A DNA stretch of 64,000 nt, taken from Afifellaceae bacterium. Lineage in GTDB: Bacteria; Pseudomonadota; Alphaproteobacteria; Rhizobiales; Afifellaceae. The stretch covers positions 32,106 to 96,105 of the forward strand of contig JANQKG010000029.1 in NCBI GenBank assembly GCA_028281235.1, written 5' to 3'. Made by a program: the position numbers and the translations under genes. Numbering within the stretch: position 1 is the stretch's first letter; every line of letters starts with the position of its first letter. The notes beneath the pieces are model-generated. The model saw nothing but the letters and a program-made list of their open reading frames with translations. It was not told where the DNA came from and ran no database searches. Shown here piece by piece: positions 43,914-52,412 of this stretch.

Positions 43914-44653
43914 TACACGGCGCGACCGCCGGATGCGTCGAACACCGCGCCGGTGGTGAAGGAGCATTCCTCGCTTGCCAACCAGCAGACCAGCGCGGCG
44001 ATCTCGTCGACGGTGCCGAGCCGCCCCATCGGGATCTTGGAGAGCATGAACTGCACATGCTCCTCCGTGATCTGATCGAAGATCGGCGTGCGCACCGCCG
44101 CAGGGGTGACGGAATTCACGGTGATCCCAGTCTTTGCCAGCTCTTTGCCGAGCGATTTGGTGAGGCCGATGACGGCCGCTTTTGAGGCGCTGTAAGCGGA
44201 TGCGTTGGGGTTGCCTTCCTTGCCGGCGATGGAGGCGATATTGACGATACGGCCGTACTTCTTCGCCATCATGTGCGGCACGACGAAGCGGTTGCAGTAG
44301 AAGACCGCGTGCACGTTGATGTCGAAGACGTCGCGCCAATGATCGATCGGATAGTCCCACAACGTGGCGACCTGGCCCGCGACGCCGGCGCTGCACACCA
44401 GCACATCGATGCCACCGAGCGCCGCGGCTGCGTCGTTGGTGGCCGCCTCGACGGCGGCGGCGTCCGTGAGGTTCAGCTTGACCGCCTCGATTGCAGCGCC
44501 GTCCGGCGCATCCGATGGCAGGTCCCCGATATCCCAGACGCGAACGACGGCGCCTTCCTGCGCCAACCGCTTGGTGACGGCCCATCCGATACCGGATGCA
44601 CCGCCGGTTACGATCGCTTTGCGGCCTTCGAACCGGCCGTCTGTTTGCGTCAT
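43910..44653 (-). CDS. SDR-family NAD(P)-dependent oxidoreductase
   Basis: 247 aa classical short-chain dehydrogenase. TGxxxGIG cofactor loop (VTGGASGIGWAV), NxAG variant VCSAGVAG, catalytic Ser in NIASIAGKEG, YSASK and the end-loop PAAVRTPIF. It ends in the conserved dimer strand FDASGGRAVY. GGGAG lies before the ATG. Likely dehydrogenates a sugar, polyol or 3-oxoacyl substrate; its position tail-to-tail with the FAD enzyme and the sugar transporter hints at a shared carbohydrate pathway. Confidence 0.9.
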   Translation of the reverse strand: MTQTDGRFEGRKAIVTGGASGIGWAVTKRLAQEGAVVRVWDIGDLPSDAPDGAAIEAVKLNLTDAAAVEAATNDAAAALGGIDVLVCSAGVAGQVATLWDYPIDHWRDVFDINVHAVFYCNRFVVPHMMAKKYGRIVNIASIAGKEGNPNASAYSASKAAVIGLTKSLGKELAKTGITVNSVTPAAVRTPIFDQITEEHVQFMLSKIPMGRLGTVDEIAALVCWLASEECSFTTGAVFDASGGRAVY

Positions 44654-44668
44654 AGGAGCTCCCGTCGC

Positions 44669-44713
44669 GCATGGTCACGCAACCTGCATGGTCTGGGGGC
44701 GCTCAGACCATGC
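44669..44713. promoter_or_regulatory. Three GCATGGTC sites upstream of the SDR gene
   Basis: GCATGGTC occurs at 44669-44676 and 44686-44693 and inverted (GACCATGC) at 44706-44713. The last two form a perfect 10-bp inverted repeat, GCATGGTCTG / CAGACCATGC, with an 8-nt loop. They lie 16-60 bp upstream of the SDR start, the right place for an operator, but no regulator gene is adjacent. Confidence 0.55.
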
Positions 44714-44787
44714 GGGTCAGGGCTACGTCAAGTCGCGTTGGATGATGAGCGCGCGAAGCGCACCCGCGTTGCAATTATGCGGGGCAG

Positions 44788-45603
44788 CTACTCGGCTGCG
44801 TAGTCCGGGCAGGGCCAGGAATCTGGTGCTGAAAGACCAGCGGGCAGAAGCGTCGACCCGGAGCCGCAGGCGATTTCCAGCTGGCCGGCGGTCAGGCCTT
44901 TGGTGCGACTGAGATCGGCGCCGCCAAGCTGCGTCAGGAACATGTAGGTGCCGGTGAGGTCCGCGTCGTCGAGGTCAACGCCGCGGAAATCGGCGCGCGA
45001 GATGTTGGAGAAGCTGAAGGATACGCCGGAGATCACCGCATCAGTAACAGTGACGCGGGCAAGCTCCGCTTTGGCCATGTTGGCGCCGGTGAGGTCGGCC
45101 TCCGTGAAATCGGAGCGGTTCATCTCAGAGGCACCGAAATCGACGCCCGTCAGGGTGGCGCGCTTGAAGTTGGCGCGCGAGAACTCAGCGCCGTAGAGCC
45201 GCGCGTCGGCAAGGTTCGCTCCGGAGAAATCAGTACGCAGGCCCGCGGCCTTCTCCAGGTTGGCGCCGGGGAGCTCCGCACCCGCCAAGCTGGCGTTGGA
45301 GAATTCGGCGCGAACGAGATTTGCGCCCGACAGGTCAGCGTTGCGTAGATCGGTTGATGTGAAGAACGTCAGCTCAAATGTGCCGCCGGAAAGATCACGC
45401 CCGCTGATCATCAGGCGGGTCTTCTGACATTCCGACCAGTCGATGCCCGGGCCGGGCTCCTCCTTGCAATCGGCCTGAGCCATGGCGCTGGCCATGGCGA
45501 AAATGGCCAGCGAAAGGGCTGTCAGGATCAGCCAGTCGCCAGCGCGGGAGGCCGTCGCGGTCTTGGCTGTCGATCGAGTGGGTCGGTTCAGGTGGCGCTG
45601 CAT
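44788..45603 (-). CDS. Exported pentapeptide-repeat protein
   Basis: 271 aa. A signal peptide/anchor occupies about 22-45 (WLILTALSLAIFAMASAMAQA). From about 70 to 245 follow some 30 tandem A(D/N)LXX repeats (LSGANLVRAEFSNASLAGAE, LTGVDFGASEMNRSDFTEAD), which fold as a right-handed quadrilateral beta-helix. The end (GLTAGQLEIACGSGSTLLP...SWPCPDY) is cysteine-bearing. Cytosolic relatives such as Qnr/MfpA mimic DNA, but an exported copy cannot; a cell-envelope role is likelier. Start ATG 45603 follows GGAGG at seven bases. Confidence 0.88.
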   Translation of the reverse strand: MQRHLNRPTRSTAKTATASRAGDWLILTALSLAIFAMASAMAQADCKEEPGPGIDWSECQKTRLMISGRDLSGGTFELTFFTSTDLRNADLSGANLVRAEFSNASLAGAELPGANLEKAAGLRTDFSGANLADARLYGAEFSRANFKRATLTGVDFGASEMNRSDFTEADLTGANMAKAELARVTVTDAVISGVSFSFSNISRADFRGVDLDDADLTGTYMFLTQLGGADLSRTKGLTAGQLEIACGSGSTLLPAGLSAPDSWPCPDYAAE

Positions 45604-45721
45604 GGGCAACCTCCAGCTGGTCGTAGCACTATCATCTGGGGCCGCGCGGAACGATCGCAAGCCTGTTTCTGGGCCGTCGTGCGAACGTTATTGAGATTGC
45701 GTTCACGTCGGAGCCCGGAGG

Positions 45722-46054
45722 TCACTGCGCCCGTGCGGCTGAGGCGCGGTGCTCGCGCAACACGAAATGAAGGTTGCGCATATAGACAAACAGTCCAAAT
45801 CCCTGGCCGGCGATAAAAACAGGGTCCCTGCGATAGAGCGCATAGGTGAGGAGGAGCACGCCGCCACCGATGGAAAACAGCCAAAAGGCAAGGGGCACGA
45901 CGCTTTTGCCGGCGCGCTCGGAGGCGATCCACTGGACCAGAAAGCGGGCGCTGAACAATATCTGTGCGGCAAATCCGATCAGCACCCACCAATCCATGTG
46001 GTCGAGCACATCCAAAAGATAACCGTTCACAGCATTGGACAAATCAACGAGCAT
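45722..46054 (-). CDS. LAB_N (lipid-A biosynthesis N-terminal) domain membrane protein
   Basis: 110 aa with three predicted membrane helices, in a single LAB_N domain: WWVLIGFAAQILFSARFLVQWIASERAGKSVVPLAFWLFSIGGGVLLLTYALYRRDPVFIAGQGFGLFVYMRNL. This short protein commonly pairs with a DPM1-like GT2 gene, as here, where the two overlap by 11 bp. By analogy with ArnE/ArnF a role in flipping an undecaprenyl-phosphate-sugar is inferred. Not a KdsB or lipid A acyltransferase. Confidence 0.88.
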   Translation of the reverse strand: MLVDLSNAVNGYLLDVLDHMDWWVLIGFAAQILFSARFLVQWIASERAGKSVVPLAFWLFSIGGGVLLLTYALYRRDPVFIAGQGFGLFVYMRNLHFVLREHRASAARAQ

Positions 46055-46793
46055 TCAGCGTCTCCTCTGAAACGGCCGGGACGTGCCTGCGGCGGCTGAT
46101 GAGCCAGCGCACACCGAGAATGTCGGCGAGGCTCACCCATAAGCGGTCCCAAATCCGATAGTTTGATTGGCCGAAGCCGCGCGGACGATCGACGACATCG
46201 ATGTAGGCGATCTTCAGTCCTTCGCGGCGCACGAGCGGCGGCATGAAACGGTGCAGACCGTCGAAATAGGGAAGGGCCAGCAGAACATCGCGCCGGATGG
46301 CCTTCAGGCCGCAGCCCGTATCGCGCGCGGTGGTGCCGTGCATCAGGTTGATGACGCGGTTGGCGAGTCGCGACACGATTCGTTTCATGCCGGCGTCCGT
46401 GCGCTTTTCTCGCTGCCCGGCGGCGAGCCCAATACCCGGCGCGCCGGCCTCCAGCGTGTCGATCAGCTTGGGCAGGAAGGCGGGGTCGTTCTGTCCGTCG
46501 CCGTCAAGGGTGGCGATGATCTCGCCGCGCGCGGCAGCCGCGCCGGTGCGGATTGCGGCGGATTGTCCGCAGGAGCGGGCGTGCCGCAATTGGCGCAGCC
46601 AGGGCCGGTCGACCATCAGGGCGCGCAGTTCGTCGCTCGTGGAATCGGTAGAACCGTCGTTGACGTAGATCACCTCGAACGTCCAGCGATCCTTTAGCGC
46701 CGCGGCGATCTCGGTGACGAGCGGCGTGATATTGCCGGCTTCGTTGCGCACCGGGACAACGACGGAAACCCGTGGAACTCCTACCTCTGCCAT
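46044..46793 (-). CDS. GT2 glycosyltransferase, DPM1/ArnC-like
   Basis: 249 aa. Polyprenyl-phosphate sugar synthase signature: VSVVVPVRNEAGNITPLV, VIYVNDGSTDSTSDEL, ATLDGDGQNDPAFLPKL (DxD region), DTGCGLKAIRRDV and NYRIWDRLWVSLADILG. It lacks the two long C-terminal membrane segments of ArnC, so it more closely resembles soluble DPM1. It would link a sugar to undecaprenyl phosphate. Start at ATG 46793 is preferred for GGAG five bases upstream; the frame extends to 46826. Part of the GT2-LAB_N pair, next to a GT39 protein. Confidence 0.9.
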   Translation of the reverse strand: MAEVGVPRVSVVVPVRNEAGNITPLVTEIAAALKDRWTFEVIYVNDGSTDSTSDELRALMVDRPWLRQLRHARSCGQSAAIRTGAAAARGEIIATLDGDGQNDPAFLPKLIDTLEAGAPGIGLAAGQREKRTDAGMKRIVSRLANRVINLMHGTTARDTGCGLKAIRRDVLLALPYFDGLHRFMPPLVRREGLKIAYIDVVDRPRGFGQSNYRIWDRLWVSLADILGVRWLISRRRHVPAVSEETLNAR

Positions 46794-46991
46794 ATTTGCT
46801 CCAGCAACGCGCCCGCGCGCCATCATGCGGAGACGGCGCGCACCCGGACGGTCATATCGGCCTCCGACACCAATCTCTCGGCATGGAAGGCCGACGCGAG
46901 CGCCGAGCAGGCACTCCCTTAGCGGGATCGTGGCGCTCCTGCCACAGCAACATGCGGCGGCGAATGGTCCGCGGGGGGCCTGTCGGGCTGC

Positions 46992-48578
46992 TCAGCGGCA
47001 GTGGCCGTTCGGCTCTGCGTAGAGCCGGTAGCGCAGATGAAGCGTGCCTTCGGCCGGAGGCAAAAACGCAGCGGACACGACGCCACTCTGATGCGCGGCG
47101 TCCGGGTCGCCGTTGAGGTGATCGGCCAGATAGCCCACAAAGCCCGCGGCAGGTGCGGTCGGGCTATCCGGATTTGCCTGCCACACAAGCAGGCACGCCG
47201 CCTGTTCGGCGGATTCCGGGCCGGGAACCGCCGGCCAGCGCGTTCGCCAGTAGCTCGGGTCGATGATCCGTGCTTGCGGAAATGCCGCGCGTAGGTTGCC
47301 GGCGATTGTCCCGGAGGACAGGATCGTGCCGCTTCCACCATAGCCGGCCTGGCGCAGCTGTGCGGCGAGTGCGGGGTAGGGCTGCATCTCCATGCAGAGG
47401 TCGCAATCGACCGCGCCGGTGATCGTGCCCACCCGCTTGCCGACGACGAAGAGCGTCGCGGCGGCCAGGATGATGGCGAAGAGGCTGAGCGCCCGGGGCG
47501 ACGGTCGTCCTGCCGCGATCACCATGAAGAGCCAGACCGGTAGGATCAGAAGCACCGGGTAGACGTAGCGGACCTTGAACTCCGTGGCGCCGAGCACGAG
47601 CACGAAGCCCCACAGGAGCGCCAGGCCGATGGCGATCGTCGCGCCAACCAGCATTGCGTCGGGGTGATACGTGGCGGCCGGCGGGGCTTTGCCATCGGAT
47701 CGCGGCGTCCGTGCACCTGCCCAGGTTCCATGTAGGCTGCGCCATAGCGGTGCGGCGAACACGATTATAACGATCGGCAGAAGAGGCAGGGCGTAGGTGA
47801 TCGTCGTGTCGACGAGCTTGAGCGTGCCGTCGGCAATGGCCGCAAGGCCCGGCCCGGCGGCGGCGTCGAAGACGGATTGAACGTCCTCGCCAGGTGGCGG
47901 GCCCATCTGGAGCGTTGCGACAAAGGTCGGCAGGACGATCAAGGCCGCAATCATTCCTGCGGTGATGGTCTTCCACGTCCAGACTAGGCTGCGGCTTTCG
48001 CCCCGAAGCAGGCAGGCGAGCGGCAGCGCGACCGCGAAGATCACGAAGTTCCATTTGGCCAGTATGCCAAGGCCGAACATGACCCCAAGCGCCAGATACC
48101 AGCTCAGAGCCGGATTCGCGGCGAGGCGCACGAAGACGTACCAGGTCACAGCCACCAGCGCCGCAAGGGTCGTGGAATGCGTGAGGTTCTGGTGCACGCC
48201 TTCAGCAAATGTCCCGATGATGGCGAAGCTATAGACAGACAGCGCCGAAAGCCGAGCATCCGTCACAAGGCGGCGTGCTGTGAGGTAAAGGAAGCCGTAA
48301 AGGACACCCAGGAGCGTGTAGCGCAGGAGCGCCAGGGCGAGTGCGCCGACCGGCATGACCTGGCTCAGCGTGGTCAGCCACCAGGTGAACAATGGCGGGG
48401 CGCGGTATCGGTAGGCCCAGGCATAATGCTGGGCAAAGAGCGCCTGTTCCGCGTCGTCGACACTAAGTCCCGGTCCCATCGCCAGGCGGACGGCGAAGTG
48501 CGCGGCGAGATAGGCCAGGATCGCGGAGAAGACGAAGCGCGGCCTCGCCCAGAATGGCGGTGGCATATTGTCAGCCAT
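46992..48578 (-). CDS. GT39/ArnT-like glycosyltransferase
   Basis: 528 aa integral membrane protein with about 11-12 segments followed by a periplasmic C-terminal domain (from about 415). The first periplasmic loop carries LSVDDAEQALFAQHYAWAYRYRAPPLFTWW, the acidic DD..E catalytic region of PMT/ArnT enzymes that use a lipid-linked sugar. It should transfer a sugar from undecaprenyl phosphate to lipid A, glycan or protein in the periplasm. Downstream of the GT2/LAB_N pair in the same orientation. Start ATG 48578 (MADNMPPPF) chosen over 48626. Predicted acceptor unknown. Confidence 0.88.
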   Translation of the reverse strand: MADNMPPPFWARPRFVFSAILAYLAAHFAVRLAMGPGLSVDDAEQALFAQHYAWAYRYRAPPLFTWWLTTLSQVMPVGALALALLRYTLLGVLYGFLYLTARRLVTDARLSALSVYSFAIIGTFAEGVHQNLTHSTTLAALVAVTWYVFVRLAANPALSWYLALGVMFGLGILAKWNFVIFAVALPLACLLRGESRSLVWTWKTITAGMIAALIVLPTFVATLQMGPPPGEDVQSVFDAAAGPGLAAIADGTLKLVDTTITYALPLLPIVIIVFAAPLWRSLHGTWAGARTPRSDGKAPPAATYHPDAMLVGATIAIGLALLWGFVLVLGATEFKVRYVYPVLLILPVWLFMVIAAGRPSPRALSLFAIILAAATLFVVGKRVGTITGAVDCDLCMEMQPYPALAAQLRQAGYGGSGTILSSGTIAGNLRAAFPQARIIDPSYWRTRWPAVPGPESAEQAACLLVWQANPDSPTAPAAGFVGYLADHLNGDPDAAHQSGVVSAAFLPPAEGTLHLRYRLYAEPNGHCR

Positions 48579-48712
48579 AGGATGCCTTGAATCGCGTCCT
48601 GGCGTCTCGATTGTGCCCGGCGGCATTGAAGCTGGCGGCCAGATGGCGCAAGGACATGGCCTTTGAGCGCGCCTTCGGCGATTGCCGGCGGCGCGCGGAG
48701 GGGAGTGGCAGG

Positions 48713-49447
48713 GTGCAGACGGCTATTTGCATCAAATGGGGCACGGGATACGGCGCGGAATACGCCAACATCCTTTACGCGATGTTGAGCCGCAATACGT
48801 CGCGGCCGTTGCGGCTCGTGTGCTTCACCGACGACGCCTCCGAGCTCAGGCCGGAAATTGAGGCGATGCCGCTGCCGCCGATCGACCTGCCGCAATCGCA
48901 CCAATGGAAGGCGTGGCGCAAGATATCGCTGTGGCAGCGCGAATTGCCGGGGCTGGAGGGCGATGTCCTGTTCTTCGACCTTGACGTCGTGGTCACCGGA
49001 TCGATCGATGTGTTTTTCGACTTCAAGCCGGAAGCCTCCTATTGCGTGATTGAGAACTGGACGCAGATGGGGAAGGGGATCGGGAACACCTCCGTCTTCC
49101 GTCTGCGCATCGGGGCACATAGCGAGGTTTACGATACGCTGATGGCCGATCCCGCCGGCACGGTGGCAAAGTTCCGCAACAGCCAGACCTTCGCCTCGCG
49201 CACCATCTCCAGCATGGCCTATTGGCCGGCGGATTGGTGCGTCAGCTTCAAGCATACGCTCATGCCACGCTGGCCGATGAACTTCATCAAGACGACGCCA
49301 CTGCCGGAGGAGGCGCGGGTGGTGTGCTTCACCGGCCTGCCCAATCCCGACGATGCGCGCGATGGGGTCTGGCCGACGAAGCAACGCTGGAAGGCCGTCT
49401 ACAAGCACGTGCGGCCGACGCCTTGGATTGCCGAGCATTGGCGCTGA
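48713..49447 (+). CDS. Probable glycosyltransferase, GT-A fold
   Basis: 244 aa. Sequence starts VQTAICIKWGTGYGAEYANILY and carries CFTDDASELRPEI and the acidic loop DVLFFDLDVVVTGSID, a DxD-like motif with the usual metal/nucleotide-sugar role, then WPADWCVSFKHTLMPRW. This is the CIKWGT-type family seen in rhizobial surface-glycan loci. The GTG at 48713 was chosen because GGAG lies nine bases upstream and homologues start just before the CIKWG strand; an ATG at 48656 (MAFERAFGD) or a TTG at 48587 would give longer products. Divergent from the GT39 gene. Confidence 0.75.
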   Translation: MQTAICIKWGTGYGAEYANILYAMLSRNTSRPLRLVCFTDDASELRPEIEAMPLPPIDLPQSHQWKAWRKISLWQRELPGLEGDVLFFDLDVVVTGSIDVFFDFKPEASYCVIENWTQMGKGIGNTSVFRLRIGAHSEVYDTLMADPAGTVAKFRNSQTFASRTISSMAYWPADWCVSFKHTLMPRWPMNFIKTTPLPEEARVVCFTGLPNPDDARDGVWPTKQRWKAVYKHVRPTPWIAEHWR

Positions 49448-49493
49448 TGCCGGCGATCGCGAATATCGAGGTCAGGCCGCAGCCGTGACCATC

Positions 49494-50528
49494 ATGCGCG
49501 TTCTCATTCTGTCGGACGGGATCGCCGGCCACGACCGCTCGTCGCTGGGGATACTGGCGGCCCTTCAAAGACACCGTGCGGCGGAGGCCGTGGTTCTTCC
49601 GATCCGCGAGACGCGCCACCTGTCGCGCCGGGTCAAGCGTACGCTTGCGGCGGTCATGCCCTTCGAGGCGTTCTGGCGGGCCTTCTACACGATCGGCGAC
49701 GGCGCAAGCCCCTTCAATCCGCTCCCTTTGACGGATGCTATCCCGGATGCGCCGTTCGACCTGGTGATCTCCACCGGCCCCAAGACATCGGCCGCCAACA
49801 TTGCGGTGGCGCGCCGCCTCAAGGCGAAGAACGTCTATTTCGGCTTCTCAAAATGGCCGGCCGACGGCTTCTACACCGTGCTTCTCACGTCCGAACGGCG
49901 ACGACCGCATCCGCATCGTGGCTACACGCTGCGCCCCTCCGAGCTTGACGCGACAGAGCTGGCTGAGGCGCGTCCGCTCGTCGCGGACGGAACGGAGCGG
50001 CGTGCGGCACTGCTCTTCGGGGGGCAGTCGAAGCACTATGATTACACGTTCGCCGATATGGAGCGCCTGGCGGAGCGGCTTGTTGCGCTTGGGCAGGACA
50101 TGCCCTGGCTGACCTGGACGCTTTTTGACTCACGCCGCAGCCCGAAAGCGGAGTTTGAACGGCTGGTGGAGATTGTTGAGCCGACGGGCGCGCCGGTGAC
50201 CTTTGTGCGCTTCGCCGACCAGGGGCTCCTTTCCAACAATCCCGCCTTCTCCGCTGACCTCGTCCTGGTCACGGCGGATTCCATGTCGATGCTGGCTGAA
50301 AGCATCGCCTCGCGTCGGCCGACCGGAATCCTCTTCGCCGATGCCTATAAGCCGCCAAAGCGCGACGCCATCGAGCACCAGGCGATGATCACCGATCGGC
50401 GGGCCTTCGCCATCACGTTCTCAGGCCTGACGGCGGAAGGGCTGGGCGACGGCGTGAGGGGATTGGAGACGCTTCCGGGCTCGCAGCTCGATACGCTTTA
50501 CCAGACGCTCACGCGCTACGGAATCTAG
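49494..50528 (+). CDS. ELM1-family (GT-B-like) protein
   Basis: 344 aa of the ELM1 family, named from a plant mitochondrial fission factor but widespread in Proteobacteria at envelope loci. Visible: RVLILSDGIAGHDRSSLGILAAL (Rossmann-type start), DLVISTGPKTSAANIAVARRL, KNVYFGFSKWPADGF, LLFGGQSKHYDYTFADM, and VTADSMSMLAESIASRRPTGILFADAYKPP, a nucleotide-sugar-binding-like C-terminal half. It therefore looks like a GT-B glycosyltransferase. Its target is unknown. ATG 49494, or the in-frame GTG at 49485. Confidence 0.82.
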   Translation: MRVLILSDGIAGHDRSSLGILAALQRHRAAEAVVLPIRETRHLSRRVKRTLAAVMPFEAFWRAFYTIGDGASPFNPLPLTDAIPDAPFDLVISTGPKTSAANIAVARRLKAKNVYFGFSKWPADGFYTVLLTSERRRPHPHRGYTLRPSELDATELAEARPLVADGTERRAALLFGGQSKHYDYTFADMERLAERLVALGQDMPWLTWTLFDSRRSPKAEFERLVEIVEPTGAPVTFVRFADQGLLSNNPAFSADLVLVTADSMSMLAESIASRRPTGILFADAYKPPKRDAIEHQAMITDRRAFAITFSGLTAEGLGDGVRGLETLPGSQLDTLYQTLTRYGI

Positions 50529-50541
50529 CCGCCTGAGACGA

Positions 50542-51297
50542 CTACCGGCGGAACGGCACGGCGTGTCGGCGGATCGGCCACAGCCGAAGCAGCGGGTGGA
50601 TGCTGTCGCGATAGCCGCGGCCGCGGCTGGTGCGCGGCTTGATCAAGCTTTCCAGTGCCGCCGTGTCGCCCTGCATGATGCCCTCCTGCACGCACAGGGC
50701 GGGCACGATTTGATAGCGGCTGAGCTGCCTGGCCATGGGCGACACTTTTGGTTTGAAGAGGAACAGGTCGGCCGGCATGCGAAGTTCGGATGCGGCGTCG
50801 CAGAGCCGAGCGGCGGCCTCTCTTGCGAGGATGTAGGCGGCAGTACCTGAGGTTCCCGACAGCGCGCGATAGACCTTCCGGTGCGCCAGGCTGGGGATCG
50901 TGCGGCCGTCGCTGAGGCGCATCGGACGATTGGCCTCCAGGCGCACAAGGTCGGCGTCGGGCGGAATCCAATCCGCCGAAGCCAGCAGCCGGCCAAGCTC
51001 CGGCGAGACGTGGATGTCGTCCTCAAAGATCGCCCCGAAGGAATCAGGATTGTTAGCAATGTGCCGCCACGCGTCCAAGTGGCTGAGGAAGCAGCCGATT
51101 TCGCCGGGACGCCAGTCCGTATGGCGCGGCGCCTCCTGGCGAAAAGCCTCCAGCGAAGCGGCCTCAAGCGCGGCACCATCGACGGCCGCGACACGCCGGA
51201 ACGTGACGCCGGCGCCCGCGAAGGCCGCCTGCATATGCGCCAGCCGGTCGGCGGATCGATCGAGATTGATGAGGTAGGCCTTCAGCGCTTGTCTCAC
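50542..51297 (-). CDS. GT25 glycosyltransferase (copy A)
   Basis: 251 aa, LPS-biosynthesis GT25 family. The family opening AYLINLDRSADRLAHMQAAFAGAGVTFRRVAAVDG, the conserved GEIGCFLSHLDAWR, the FEDDIHVS (ExD motif for metal/donor) and AAYILAREAAARL. C-terminal tail SRYQIVPALCVQEG. Start is uncertain: the reading frame extends to 51393 but the upstream part overlaps the DUF6625 stop by 68 bp; a GTG at 51297 (VRQALKAYLIN) gives a normal length but has a weak ribosome site. Forms a pair with the DUF6625 gene 28 bp upstream. About 250-aa paralogues lie at 53407 (broken) and 55130. Confidence 0.86.
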   Translation of the reverse strand: MRQALKAYLINLDRSADRLAHMQAAFAGAGVTFRRVAAVDGAALEAASLEAFRQEAPRHTDWRPGEIGCFLSHLDAWRHIANNPDSFGAIFEDDIHVSPELGRLLASADWIPPDADLVRLEANRPMRLSDGRTIPSLAHRKVYRALSGTSGTAAYILAREAAARLCDAASELRMPADLFLFKPKVSPMARQLSRYQIVPALCVQEGIMQGDTAALESLIKPRTSRGRGYRDSIHPLLRLWPIRRHAVPFRR

Positions 51298-51325
51298 GGC
51301 GCAAGGTTCGGCCCGCGCCGCTCCC

Positions 51326-52252
51326 TCACCCGGCTGGCTCGACGGCCTGTTCCGGCGGCTGCCGGCGAGATTGTGGCAGCGCGCCGATACCATCGTGCGA
51401 GATCATGAAGCCGTCAGTTGCCGCCAGTCGCCAGTCCATCGACACGATGCGCACAAGCCGCGCCCACGGTGCTTCCGTCGCGCCGCCGCGCACCACATGG
51501 GAGGTGGACGCCTTCCAGTTCATGAAATGCAGATAGATGAATTCGCGGTCCGTGTACCCTTCTGCGGTGAGCTTTCCGTTCTGCCAATACCAGCGGCTCG
51601 GGAAGTTGGACGTGCCGTCGAGCCAGGGTTTCCGCGTCAATGGCGTGGTGAAGCGCTCCTCAAACAAAGCCGGGACGCGGCGTTCCGTCAGCCTGCGCCA
51701 GAATTTCGGACGGACGAACACATTGCCGAAGCGGTATTCGTCGATGGCGTGCATGTGCGGGTCCATCACCTTTCGCCGCCAGCCCTTGATGCGGCGGAAG
51801 GCGGTCTTGTTGAACGCGTTGTTTCGCAAGACGCAGAGGTGGCCGGACATGCGGTCGTCGTGCGTGGACAGCACCTCGTACCTCTCCAGCACATCGTCAC
51901 TGTAAAAGCTGCGGATGTCGCCGAAGATCAGGTCGAGGTCGCAATGGCCGTAATTGCGGTAGCCTTCCGTCTCGGCGCTGAAGACGTGGCCGAGGGTCGG
52001 TTTGAGATCGCACAGCTTCAGCGGGTTGACGTGCGTCAGATCAAAACCGATTGCCTGGGCGATCAGCGCCTTGTGTGCGTCGAAGTCGATCTTCCTATAG
52101 CGAACGTTCGGCGCCTGGTTCTGCGGTGGCTCCTGGTCGGTGAAGATCAGCCAATCGATGTCGCGGTTCCACTTGCAGGATTCCACGAAGAATTCGATCC
52201 ATTCCGGCCACGGGCCGAACCATTGGGAAAAGAGGATAAGCGGCTTGCGCAT
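51326..52252 (-). CDS. DUF6625 family protein (copy A), probable glycosyltransferase
   Basis: 308 aa. Starts with LILFSQWFGPWPEWIEFFVESCKWNRDIDWLIFTD, the hallmark of DUF6625; then CDLKPTLGHVF, YGHCDLDLIFGDI (acidic triad resembling a DxD), YEVLSTHDDRMSGHLCVLRNN and EFIYLHFMNWK. The family is not biochemically characterised to my knowledge; the fold appears GT-A-like. It is 28 bp upstream of GT25 copy A on the same strand, and a second DUF6625 (54233) sits similarly upstream of the broken GT25. Confidence 0.83.
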   Translation of the reverse strand: MRKPLILFSQWFGPWPEWIEFFVESCKWNRDIDWLIFTDQEPPQNQAPNVRYRKIDFDAHKALIAQAIGFDLTHVNPLKLCDLKPTLGHVFSAETEGYRNYGHCDLDLIFGDIRSFYSDDVLERYEVLSTHDDRMSGHLCVLRNNAFNKTAFRRIKGWRRKVMDPHMHAIDEYRFGNVFVRPKFWRRLTERRVPALFEERFTTPLTRKPWLDGTSNFPSRWYWQNGKLTAEGYTDREFIYLHFMNWKASTSHVVRGGATEAPWARLVRIVSMDWRLAATDGFMISHDGIGALPQSRRQPPEQAVEPAG

Positions 52253-52412
52253 GTTGCTCAGGCGGTCGGGGTGGCGGCTTTTCTCACATTTCGTGGTGCG
52301 GCTCGCAAGGCCCCGGCGCTCCGCCCGGCCTGGGCTTTCTTGCCAAACGCTTTGCGCTGTATGACCTTTGGCCGATCAGGGTCGGCGCGTGAGCGGGAGA
52401 GGAAGCATAAGC

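Noticed and set aside
48587..48712. Extended N terminus for the 48713 GT-A protein
   Set aside because: The added 42 residues are basic and non-conserved in character, and the GTG at 48713 has the better placed ribosome site.
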